Assembly (NCBI RefSeq): GCF_007752535.1
Contig: NZ_CP036427.1
Span: forward strand, 124,001 to 188,000
Source: Tautonia plasticadhaerens
GTDB lineage: Bacteria; Planctomycetota; Planctomycetia; Isosphaerales; Isosphaeraceae
Reading direction: 5' to 3'
Length of the DNA: 64,000 nt
Position 1 is the stretch's first letter. Every line of letters begins with the position of its first letter. This document shows, in pieces, positions 17,779-25,664 of the stretch. The notes under the pieces are model-generated. The model saw only the letters and a program-made list of their open reading frames with translations, was not told the DNA's origin and did not search any database. Made by a program: the position numbers and the translations under genes.

Positions 17779-18072
17779 GTGAGAGCCATTCCCGCCATCT
17801 GGAAGGACGGCCGCATCGTCCCTACCCAGCCGGTCGACTGGCCCGACGGCACCGCCCTGAGCGTCGAGCCGCTCGCGTCGGCCGCCGAGGCCGAGGGCGA
17901 TCTGCTGGGCGACGACCCTGACTCCATCGCCCGCTGGCTCGCCGCCTTCGAGGCTCTGCCGCCCCTGCAGATGTCCGAGGCCGAGGAGGCCCGATGGCGG
18001 GCGGCCCGGCAGGAGGTCGGGGGCTACACCCTGGCCCGGATGCGGGAGCGGTCCGATGGGGAACGGCCGTGA
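17779..18072 (+). CDS. Antitoxin-like protein of a VapBC-type pair
   Basis: This 97-residue protein starts at GTG 17779. Residues 1-35 (IPAIWKDGRIVPTQPVDWPDG) resemble the N-terminal beta domain of antitoxins of the DUF104/AbrB-like type. The rest is acidic and helical (MSEAEEARWRAARQE), suited to wrapping around a toxin. It overlaps the PIN-domain gene by GTGA, typical of antitoxin-toxin operons. Expected role: dimeric repressor of its own promoter and inhibitor of the PIN nuclease. The identification depends mostly on position and general shape. Confidence 0.75.
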   Translation: MRAIPAIWKDGRIVPTQPVDWPDGTALSVEPLASAAEAEGDLLGDDPDSIARWLAAFEALPPLQMSEAEEARWRAARQEVGGYTLARMRERSDGERP

Positions 18073-18479
18073 GCCGGTACCTGCTGGACACCAACGCGGC
18101 GGCCGACGCGATGTTCCGGCGGCGGGGCGTGCCGGAGCGGATGAAGGCGGCCCGGATGGCCGGGCACGAGATCGGCATCGGGCTGCCGGTGCTGGGGGAG
18201 CTGTACGCGGGGGTGGAGTACAGCGTGACGCGGGAGCGCAAGCTGGAGGTCCTGCGGCGGTCGCTGAAGCTCTTCCGGCTCTGGCCGTTCACGGCGGAGG
18301 CGGCGGCGACCTACGGGCGGCTGTATGCGGAGCTTCGGCGGGGCGGCCGGCTGATCCAGCAGGTGGACCTGCAGATCGCGGCGATCGCGCTGGAGCTGGG
18401 CAACTGCACGGTGGTGAGCGAGGACAGCGACCTGGCGGCGGTGCCGGGGCTGCGGGTGGTGAGCTGGGCCGCCCGGTAG
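18069..18479 (+). CDS. vapC: VapC-type PIN-domain ribonuclease toxin
   Basis: This 136-residue PIN protein begins SRYLLDTNAAADAM with the first catalytic Asp at residue 7. It continues with the conserved glutamate in VLGELYAGV and ends with the acidic site around DLQIAAIALEL and VVSEDSDLAAVPGL. GTG 18069-18071 overlaps the antitoxin stop. VapC toxins cleave tRNA or rRNA when freed from their antitoxin. All four acidic positions appear to be present, so it should be active. The pair follows repeat copy B. Confidence 0.9.
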   Translation: MSRYLLDTNAAADAMFRRRGVPERMKAARMAGHEIGIGLPVLGELYAGVEYSVTRERKLEVLRRSLKLFRLWPFTAEAAATYGRLYAELRRGGRLIQQVDLQIAAIALELGNCTVVSEDSDLAAVPGLRVVSWAAR

Positions 18480-18623
18480 GCGATCAGCCCCCTTCGCGAT
18501 CTGCCCCGAAAAACTCACCCCGCTGCCAAGTCGTCGGCGAAGGCTCTCGTCGCGATTTAGACGGGCGGCCCTCCGGCTTCCTCGCCGGCCCTCCCCCGTC
18601 GCCGGGCCTCGCCGGGTTCCGCC

Positions 18624-19832
18624 TCAGCCGCCCAGCAGCGGCAACGGCTCGAACTCCCCGCCCAGCGCCGCCCCGGCCGGCAGCCCCATCCAGCCGCTCA
18701 GCACGGTCGCGTAGACGCGGCGGAAGTCGACGGCCGTCGCCAGGTCGCCGCCCTCCAGCTCCTCCAGGCTCGGGGACGGCCCGGCGACCCCGGCCGCCAC
18801 GCCGGGGCCGGCAACCAGCACCGGCCCGGCCGTCCCGTGGTCGGTGCCGGCCGAGCCGTTCTCGGCTACCCGGCGGCCGAATTCCGAGAAGCAGAGCACC
18901 AGCACCCGTTCGGCCAGCCCCGCGGCCGCCAGGTCGTCGAGGAACGCCTTCAGCGCCCCCGACAGCTCCGACAGCAGGCGGCCGTGCGTCGGGAGCTGCC
19001 CGGCGTGGGTGTCGTAGCCCGGCTGCGTGGCGTAGTAGGCCCGCGCCGCGTGGCCGGCCTTCAGCAGCCGGGCGACGGTGCGCAGCCGGTCGGCCAGGCC
19101 GGTGGCCGGGTAGCGGGCGTCGTCGCCCTCGCGGGCGAGCTCGGCGAGCTGGTCGGCGGTGGCGTAGGCGTCCAGCGTGCTGCGGCGGACGAACGCGGCG
19201 AGGTCGTCGCCCGGTGCGGGGGCCGGGGAGGCTGCCGCCCCGAGGCCGGCGACGAGCGGGGCGGGCGCGTAGTCGTCGAGCCGCTCGAGGGAGGCGGCCG
19301 AGGCGCGGCGGCCGATCAATGCGGTCGGCGACGGCCCGGGGCCGACGAGGAGCGACGGCGAGCCGTCGAGGCCGGACTCGTCGAAGGCGCGGCCGAGCCA
19401 GCCCTGGCCGGTGCGGTCCTCGGGGTCGAGCCGCGCCGAGTGCCAGATGGCCATCGACTCGAAGTGCGATCGGTTCGGGTTCGGATAGCCGACGCCCGGC
19501 ACGATCGCCAGCCGGCCGGACTCGAGCAAGTCGGCCGCCCCTCGCATCGACGGGTGCAGGGCCAGGCGGTCGTCAATCTTGATCAGCCGGTCGGCCGGCA
19601 GGCGGAGGGCGTCGCGGTGGCGGGCGTAGCCGTCGTCTTCGAAGGGGACGACGGTGTTGATCCCGTCGTTGCCGCCGTCGAGCTGGATCACGACCAGCAC
19701 CCGCGCGTCTGCCTCGGGCCGGGCGGCGCGGGCCGACCGGGCGAGGAAGCCGGGGACCATCGGGGCCAGGGCGATCAGCGACGACGAGCGCAGGCCCGCC
19801 CTCAGGAAGTCGCGGCGGCTGGGAGTCGGCAT
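18624..19832 (-). CDS. DUF1501 family exported protein
   Basis: This 402-residue protein begins with a twin-arginine signal (SRRDFLRAGLRSSSLIALAP), followed by the DUF1501 hallmarks LVVIQLDGGNDGINTVVPFED, YPNPNRSHFESMAIWHSA and ERVLVLCFSEFGRRVAENGSAGTDHGTAGP. The fold is of the alkaline phosphatase/sulfatase superfamily, so a hydrolase function outside the cytoplasm is plausible. It is the last gene of a run that begins with a membrane-tethered sigma factor and DUF1800; in planctomycetes DUF1800 and DUF1501 genes are regularly neighbours. ATG 19830-19832 was chosen because it places the Tat motif at the N-terminus. Confidence 0.93.
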   Translation of the reverse strand: MPTPSRRDFLRAGLRSSSLIALAPMVPGFLARSARAARPEADARVLVVIQLDGGNDGINTVVPFEDDGYARHRDALRLPADRLIKIDDRLALHPSMRGAADLLESGRLAIVPGVGYPNPNRSHFESMAIWHSARLDPEDRTGQGWLGRAFDESGLDGSPSLLVGPGPSPTALIGRRASAASLERLDDYAPAPLVAGLGAAASPAPAPGDDLAAFVRRSTLDAYATADQLAELAREGDDARYPATGLADRLRTVARLLKAGHAARAYYATQPGYDTHAGQLPTHGRLLSELSGALKAFLDDLAAAGLAERVLVLCFSEFGRRVAENGSAGTDHGTAGPVLVAGPGVAAGVAGPSPSLEELEGGDLATAVDFRRVYATVLSGWMGLPAGAALGGEFEPLPLLGG

Positions 19833-19870
19833 GGGGAAGATCCTCCGGTCCGGGTCGCGGCGGGGTCGGT

Positions 19871-21265
19871 TCAGCAGATCTGGGCCTCGGGGCAGGCGAG
19901 CACCAGGGCGACGGCGCGGCGGGCGGTCTCCGGCCCCCACGACGCGGAGGCGCCGGCGACCGAGGCGAGGCGATCGAGCCAGCCGCCGCCGGGGATCGCG
20001 CCCAGCAGCAACTCGGCGACGAGGCCGATCAGCGCCTCGGGGCCACCGCTTCGGCCGTGGCGATCGGCCAGGGCGAGGGCGTCGAACGGCATCGAGCGGC
20101 CGATACCCACCCCCTCGACCAGCGCCGCGGCGAAGTTCGCCCGGCCGATGACTGCCCGGCCGCCGAGCCACGACCGGCCCCCGGGCCAGCCGCCGACGTT
20201 GGGCGGGTCGAACAGCTCCTGGCCGAGCCGGGCGGCCCAGTCGGCCAGCACCAGGGTGCTCGGCGGCGGGTCGAGCAGCTCCAGCGCCCGCACCGGGGCG
20301 GCGACGAAGGGGACCGGGTCGACGACTCTCGTGCCGAGGTTCGCCTCGTCGAAGAACGCCCATGAGCGGAGGATCAGGGCGACCGCCCGGCCGATGTCCA
20401 GGTCGTGGGCCCTCAGGTCCTCGGCCAGTGCCCCGGCCGCCGCCTCGTCGACGGCCCCCTCGCCCATGAACGTATCGCAGAGCCGCCAGGCGAGCCGATC
20501 GGCCGTCGCCGGGTGCTCCCGCAGCAGGGAGACCATGTCGTCGGCGCCGAGGCGGCCGGAGCGGCCGAGGACGGACTTCTCGCCGTCGTCGTGCCGGGGG
20601 GCGACGAAGGTCGCCCCGCCGTCCTCGACGTCCCAGCCGGTCAGGGCCCGGGCCGCCTCCCTGACGTCGACTTCGGAGTAGTGGCCGACGCCCAGGGTGA
20701 ACAGCTCCATCAGCTCGCGGGCGAGGTTCTCGTTAGGCCGGCCCTTGCGGTTGCTCGGCGAATCGAGCCAGACCAGCAGCGCGGGGTCCTCGACCATCGC
20801 GCCGAGCAGGTCGCCGAACGGGGCGCGGGCCTGCTCGCGCAGCGATTCGTTCTGGCGTCGCATCAGACCGAGGTCGTCGACCTTCCGGTTGCCGGTGGCG
20901 AAGTGGTTGTGCCACATCAGGGTCAGGCGCTCGCCGAGCGGGTCGGGCCCGAAGAGGATGCGGTAGAACCACCAGGCCTTCAGGCGGTTCGGGTCGTTGG
21001 AGGCGACCGCCGCGTCGGCGAGGAGTGTCGACGTGCGGTCGAACCCCTCGGCCACGCCGTACTCCCGGGATTTGCCCGCCAGCAGGCGGTCGACGCCCGG
21101 CCCGGGGCCGTCGGCCAGGTCGCGTTGCAGCTCGTCCCAGGTCGCGGCGAAGCCGGCCCGGCGGTGCAGGTGGACGACCCGGCGGAGGTCCCAGGGCTGC
21201 CCGGCATCCGGCTCGTAGGGATCCCAGGCCGCCCCCGAAGACGGGCCATCGATCGGCCGGGTCAT
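19871..21265 (-). CDS. DUF1800 family protein
   Basis: This 464-residue protein has the DUF1800 signatures HLHRRAGFAATWDELQRDL near the N-terminus, RLTLMWHNHFATGNRKV, NENLARELMELFTLGVGHY and NVGGWPGGRSWL. The biochemical role is not established; these proteins accompany DUF1501 hydrolases and are thought to act with them. ATG 21263-21265 overlaps the TGA of the upstream sigma-factor fusion as ATGA, and DUF1501 starts 38 bp downstream, so the three are probably one transcript. Confidence 0.92.
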   Translation of the reverse strand: MTRPIDGPSSGAAWDPYEPDAGQPWDLRRVVHLHRRAGFAATWDELQRDLADGPGPGVDRLLAGKSREYGVAEGFDRTSTLLADAAVASNDPNRLKAWWFYRILFGPDPLGERLTLMWHNHFATGNRKVDDLGLMRRQNESLREQARAPFGDLLGAMVEDPALLVWLDSPSNRKGRPNENLARELMELFTLGVGHYSEVDVREAARALTGWDVEDGGATFVAPRHDDGEKSVLGRSGRLGADDMVSLLREHPATADRLAWRLCDTFMGEGAVDEAAAGALAEDLRAHDLDIGRAVALILRSWAFFDEANLGTRVVDPVPFVAAPVRALELLDPPPSTLVLADWAARLGQELFDPPNVGGWPGGRSWLGGRAVIGRANFAAALVEGVGIGRSMPFDALALADRHGRSGGPEALIGLVAELLLGAIPGGGWLDRLASVAGASASWGPETARRAVALVLACPEAQIC

Positions 21266-24200
21266 GGTCGTTCCTCCTCTCGGACCTCGCCAAGGTCCAG
21301 TGTTTCCCCCGAGCCTGCCTCGACCCTCTCGGCGATCGGGTGGCCGAGCATCCCCTGGGTCCGCATCGGACGGATCTGGTGCGGCTGGCCCGGGAACAGG
21401 CCTTCGATGCGAAAGCGACCGTCGGCGTCGGTCAAGGGGAGCGTGCCGTAGTCGTGGTCGAACACGCTGTGCCTCCGCTCTCCCTGCTGCGCCGCGACGT
21501 CGAGCCGCACGCCGGCCCGTGGCCTCCCGTCCCGGTCGACGAGCCTGCCCAGGGCGACGCCCCAGGGGACGAGCGTGACCCTGATCGGTTGTTCGTGCTC
21601 TTCAGAGAGGTCGAGTTCGAGCGAGGCCGCGAGGCCCTGCCCCTTATGCTGGAAGCGGAGGGTGCGGGTCCCCGACCGCGGCAGCGCGTCGAGCGTAAAG
21701 GCCGCCTCGTCCTGGGGATCGGTCCAGTTCGAGAAGTGCCAGTGGCCCGAGACCCGATAGCCGGAGAGCGGGCGGCCTTCGGGATCCTCAACGAGGATCG
21801 TCCTCGTCCGGCCGGGCGTCAGGGCGAGGTCGCACCGGAACGAGTCCGCACCTTTGGGGATGTCGACTTCGGCCAGTTCGTTGATGGCGCCGAGGTAGAA
21901 GTCACGAGGGGCGATGTCCAGCCCCTCGAACCGGGCGCCTCCATCCTCCTGGTCCTTCACGGTGAGATAGCGTCGGCCTCCGGACGCGACCACGCCGATC
22001 ACCCCTTGGCCGGGGAGCCCCGGCACGCGATAGCGACCCTCGACGTCGAGCCGGAAGTCGGCCCATCGCTCGGCGCCGCCGAGCCCGGGACACTCGGCGA
22101 GGCTCGGGTTGTCCCGGAGGACGCCGTACTGGACGAATCCCCCCCGGATCGGCTCTCCGGTCTCCTCGTCGGTGACCCGGCCCTCGATCCAGACGCCCCG
22201 CTTGAGCGGGATGTCCATCGTCGAAGGGTCGAGGCCTGGGGGCGGGGCCTCGACCGCCACGATCGAGGGCAGGTAGGGTTGGTCGACCGGCGGGAAGGCG
22301 ATGATGTCGTTCCCCTCGGCCGGCGACATCCCGTCCAGGCGGAAACGCCCCTCGCCGTCCGTCGAGGCGGAGAGTTGAGTCGCCCCGATCAGCGGGAACT
22401 CGGCGAACTGGTAGCTGTGGACCTGGACGCCGGCGAGCGGCTCGCCGGTGTCGATGTCCCGGACGACGCCCTCGATCGGCCGGCTGGGCGAGGCGAAGTG
22501 GTCGAAGTTCGGGCCGTAGTATTGCACCACTCCCCAGTTGGTGCTGCCTGCCCCATAGGGCAGGTCGAACGCCTCCGCCCCGGGCCGGGTCATGACGTGC
22601 GGGGCGGCATAGCGGATCCCGGGGCCGACGATCTGCAGCTCGATCAACCGCTCGCGGCCGACCCCGTCGAGGCGGAAACGCCCCTCGGCGTCGGTGGTCA
22701 GCTCCCCGGAGAGGCCGAGCTCCTGGGCCATGATCGAACGGCCGAGGAATCGGTTCTCCAGCTCGTTCGCCCCGGCGTCCCCGGTGCGGGCCGCCCGCAG
22801 CCACTCGGAAAGGTCGCCTTCCTCGGGCTCCTGGACCAGCCTCGGGCGGATTGCCACTCCTGCGACCGGCCTGCCCTCGAGATCGAGCACCCGCCCGAGA
22901 ATCGGCACGTCATCAACCCTGAACCGCAGCTGCGCGTCCTGCTCCCCCGCATCCACCCGGGCGAAGCCGGGGGCGAGCCCCTCGGAGATCGCGACCAGCG
23001 GCACGCCGGACTCGAATTCCGAACCCGAGACCGCGAGGCGGAAGCGCCCCTCCTCGTCGGCCGCGGTGTGGTGCCGGGTCTTCCCATCCTCGCGGATGTA
23101 GACCCTGGCATGGGGGGCGGGCTTCGCGTCCGGCCCGAGGACGACGCCCCGGATCGTCGTTCCGGGGTCGAACTCCATCAGGACGGGGGCCGGCGGGGCA
23201 TCGGCCGGGAGGTCGACCTCGAGCAATGACTCGGGGAGGACGGCGGGCAGCTCGGGCAGCGTGGCCGACGCGGGCTCATCCTCGCCGAGCCCGGCGATCC
23301 GATCGGCGCCGTGCCCGGGGGCATAGCGTTGGAACGCGGACTGGGCGATGAGCAGGCCGTGGCCGGGGGGGACGACGAGCGTGAAGCTGCCGTCCTCGGC
23401 GGTGCGGGCCTTGTCCCATTCGACCCAGTGGTTGCCCGTCCCGATGCCGGAGATCGCGTCGGCGGCCGGGTTGTCGAGGAAGGGCAGGTAGGTGACCTCG
23501 GCCAGGACGGGGGCGCCGGTCCCGAGCTCGGCCAGCCGGCCCCGGAGGACGACGCCCGGCATCAGGTCGAAGTCGACGGTCACCGGGCCCAGGCCCGGTC
23601 CGCCGGGGGCCGATCCCGAGGCTCCGACGAACGGGAGATCCCCCGGCAGGGCGGCGACCTCGTACCGCTCGAGCTTGGGCACCCCGAGCATCCGGTAGCG
23701 GCCCTCGGCGTCGCTCTCGGCCTCGACGAGCACGTCCCCGCCCCGCCCCCGGAGCAGGACGCCCGCGATGGGCCGGCCCGTCTCGGCGGACCGGACGATG
23801 CCCTCGATCGGCACGGACGGCTGGGCAAGGTGCTCGAAGGGGTTCCCGAGGAGCGTCTCCGGCCGGGTGCCCGGCCCGTCGAATTCCTCGAGCACCTGGC
23901 CCGGCCCTGAGCGGTTCGTGGCGTAGAGTTGCTCCGTCGCGATCGTCGGCGCGGCGATCGTGAACAGCAGGAGCCGATCGCGACCGATGCCAGCGATCGA
24001 GAGGCGGCCCTCCGCGTCGGCGACGACCTCGCGCGGGAGCCCCGCGACCCGGGCATCCAGGGACGGGGACCGTAGCCGCCGCCGCGCGCCCTCGCCCCCC
24101 GCCGCGTCCAGGGCCGCCAGGAGATCCTCCCCCTCGGCCGCGATGATCGCATAAGGCCGGACGACCGCGCCCGGCACCGGCCGGCCCTCCAGGTCGAGCA

Positions 24201-25515
24201 CCCGGCCGCGGAGCGGGACGCCCTCCTCGACGAGCCGGAGGGTCTGGCCGTCGAGCCCCTCGGGGCCGTCGGCCTGGATCCAGGCCGGGCCGGAGCCGGG
24301 GGCCGAGGCGGCCAGGATCGGCCGGTCGACGGGCACGAGCTCGACCGCGTCGAGCCCTCGCAGGCGGGAGCGGTCGACCTCGATCCGGTAGGAGCCGTCC
24401 GGGCCGCTGCGGGCCCGGATGGCGCCCGGGGGGAAGTCGTCGCCCGGTGCGATCTGGAAGACGGTCACGTCCGCCCCGGCGACGGGGGCGCCGTCGGGCC
24501 CGACGACCCGGCCGGCGATCGAGACGAGGTCGGCGGGCGGGGCGTCGTCGGATCGCGGGGGCGACGGCGCGGGGGCCGCCCGGGGGGCGGGGGATTCGTC
24601 GGACCGGGACGAGGCGGAGGGCGCGGGCCGCGGAGAGGACTCGCCTCCGTCGGTGGCCCTCCCCGGGTCGATCGGGCTGACGATCACCAGGGCGGCAACG
24701 GCGGTCGTGACCACCCCCTTGATCGGCACCGTCCCGGCGACCTGGGATAGCCGGGCGACGAGGGCGGAGACCGTCCCGGCCAGGATCGCCGCCGGGCCGG
24801 CGGTCGAGAGTTCGGCCGCCCGGCGGGCGACGGAGGCGGATCGGGCCAGGGCGTCGGCGGCCGAGACGGCGTCGGGGCGGAGCAGCTCCAGCAGGCCGAC
24901 CGTCGGGACGACCCCGGCGCGGGCCAGGCGGGAGCGGAGCAGCTCCCGGGCGTCTCCCAGGCGACGGCGGACGGTCTTCTCGCCCCACCGCAGGGCCGAG
25001 GCGGCCTCCTCGGTCGTCTTCCCCTCGAGGTAGCAGAGCACGACCGGCAGGCGGCAGCGCTCGGGCAGGCGGCCGACCTCCAGGTGGACCGCCTCCCGCA
25101 GCTCGGCGAGCGGGGCCGGGTCGGCCGCCCGACGGTCGGCGGCGTCGGCCGCCTGGCGCTCGACGGCCCGCCGCCGGGCGGCCTCGGCCGAGGTGCGGGC
25201 GGCGGCCCGGTGCGCGACCCGGTGCAGCCAGCCGCCGAGCGAGTCGCCCCGGACCTCGAACCGATCGGCCCTGCGGGCCAGGGTGAGGAAGGTGGCCTGG
25301 AAGGCGTCCTCGGCGTCCCCCGGATCCCGGGTCGCGGCGCGGCAGACGGCCAGGACCATCGGCCCGTGGCGGTCGACCAGGGCGGCGAAGGCCCCCTCGT
25401 CGCGGTCGCGGGCGAACCGGGTGAGGAGCTGGGCGTCGGTCAGGCCGGCGACGCTCCCCTCGGCGAAGAGCCGGCGGACCAGGCACAGGGCGACGCCGGA
25501 GGCGGGTCGAGGCAT
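21262..25515 (-). CDS. Membrane-tethered ECF sigma factor with carboxypeptidase-like repeats (paralogue 1)
   Basis: This is a 1,417-residue fusion. Residues 38-105 form sigma region 2 (EDAFQATFLTLARR). Residues 145-200 form region 4 (CYLEGKTTEEAASALRWGEKT). One membrane helix lies at about 264-282. A Pro/Ser/Asp-rich linker is followed by more than 1,000 residues of repeated carboxypeptidase regulatory-like beta domains, marked by GRVLDLEGRPVPGA and DAEGRFRLDG. The sigma part would face the cytoplasm and the beta domains the periplasm, so it could be a one-protein signal transducer. It is the first of three tandem paralogues and overlaps DUF1800 by ATGA. The start MPRPASGVALCLVRRLF is shared in style with the next gene. 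Confidence 0.88.
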   Translation of the reverse strand: MPRPASGVALCLVRRLFAEGSVAGLTDAQLLTRFARDRDEGAFAALVDRHGPMVLAVCRAATRDPGDAEDAFQATFLTLARRADRFEVRGDSLGGWLHRVAHRAAARTSAEAARRRAVERQAADAADRRAADPAPLAELREAVHLEVGRLPERCRLPVVLCYLEGKTTEEAASALRWGEKTVRRRLGDARELLRSRLARAGVVPTVGLLELLRPDAVSAADALARSASVARRAAELSTAGPAAILAGTVSALVARLSQVAGTVPIKGVVTTAVAALVIVSPIDPGRATDGGESSPRPAPSASSRSDESPAPRAAPAPSPPRSDDAPPADLVSIAGRVVGPDGAPVAGADVTVFQIAPGDDFPPGAIRARSGPDGSYRIEVDRSRLRGLDAVELVPVDRPILAASAPGSGPAWIQADGPEGLDGQTLRLVEEGVPLRGRVLDLEGRPVPGAVVRPYAIIAAEGEDLLAALDAAGGEGARRRLRSPSLDARVAGLPREVVADAEGRLSIAGIGRDRLLLFTIAAPTIATEQLYATNRSGPGQVLEEFDGPGTRPETLLGNPFEHLAQPSVPIEGIVRSAETGRPIAGVLLRGRGGDVLVEAESDAEGRYRMLGVPKLERYEVAALPGDLPFVGASGSAPGGPGLGPVTVDFDLMPGVVLRGRLAELGTGAPVLAEVTYLPFLDNPAADAISGIGTGNHWVEWDKARTAEDGSFTLVVPPGHGLLIAQSAFQRYAPGHGADRIAGLGEDEPASATLPELPAVLPESLLEVDLPADAPPAPVLMEFDPGTTIRGVVLGPDAKPAPHARVYIREDGKTRHHTAADEEGRFRLAVSGSEFESGVPLVAISEGLAPGFARVDAGEQDAQLRFRVDDVPILGRVLDLEGRPVAGVAIRPRLVQEPEEGDLSEWLRAARTGDAGANELENRFLGRSIMAQELGLSGELTTDAEGRFRLDGVGRERLIELQIVGPGIRYAAPHVMTRPGAEAFDLPYGAGSTNWGVVQYYGPNFDHFASPSRPIEGVVRDIDTGEPLAGVQVHSYQFAEFPLIGATQLSASTDGEGRFRLDGMSPAEGNDIIAFPPVDQPYLPSIVAVEAPPPGLDPSTMDIPLKRGVWIEGRVTDEETGEPIRGGFVQYGVLRDNPSLAECPGLGGAERWADFRLDVEGRYRVPGLPGQGVIGVVASGGRRYLTVKDQEDGGARFEGLDIAPRDFYLGAINELAEVDIPKGADSFRCDLALTPGRTRTILVEDPEGRPLSGYRVSGHWHFSNWTDPQDEAAFTLDALPRSGTRTLRFQHKGQGLAASLELDLSEEHEQPIRVTLVPWGVALGRLVDRDGRPRAGVRLDVAAQQGERRHSVFDHDYGTLPLTDADGRFRIEGLFPGQPHQIRPMRTQGMLGHPIAERVEAGSGETLDLGEVREEERP

Positions 25516-25552
25516 CGGGTGGATCTCCGCTCGGGTGAGTCGATTGCGCTCA

Positions 25553-25599
25553 CCCCGTATAGGGGCCGAGCGGGGTCGGGCCGGTCAGCTTTTCCCACG
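25553..25599 (-). promoter_or_regulatory. Conserved promoter-like block upstream of sigma fusion 1
   Basis: On the minus strand GGGAAAAGCTGACCGG (25582-25597) is followed about 20 bases later by the hairpin CCCCTATACGGGG (25553-25565), then about 37 bases to the ATG. The same two-part arrangement occurs before the two sister genes. I infer an autoregulated ECF-type promoter with GGGAAAA as the -35-like box; the hairpin covers the likely -10/start region. Confidence 0.5.
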
Positions 25600-25664
25600 T
25601 TCCCCGAATCCCTGGGCGATCGGGGCGTCATGGAACCGCGTCGACCGCCGGTCGGGACGCCGGT

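Noticed and set aside
19871-20363. Extension of the DUF1501 frame upstream to 20363
   Set aside because: The Tat signal motif SRRDFLRAG lies right after ATG 19832; the longer N-terminus is a low-complexity shadow of DUF1800.
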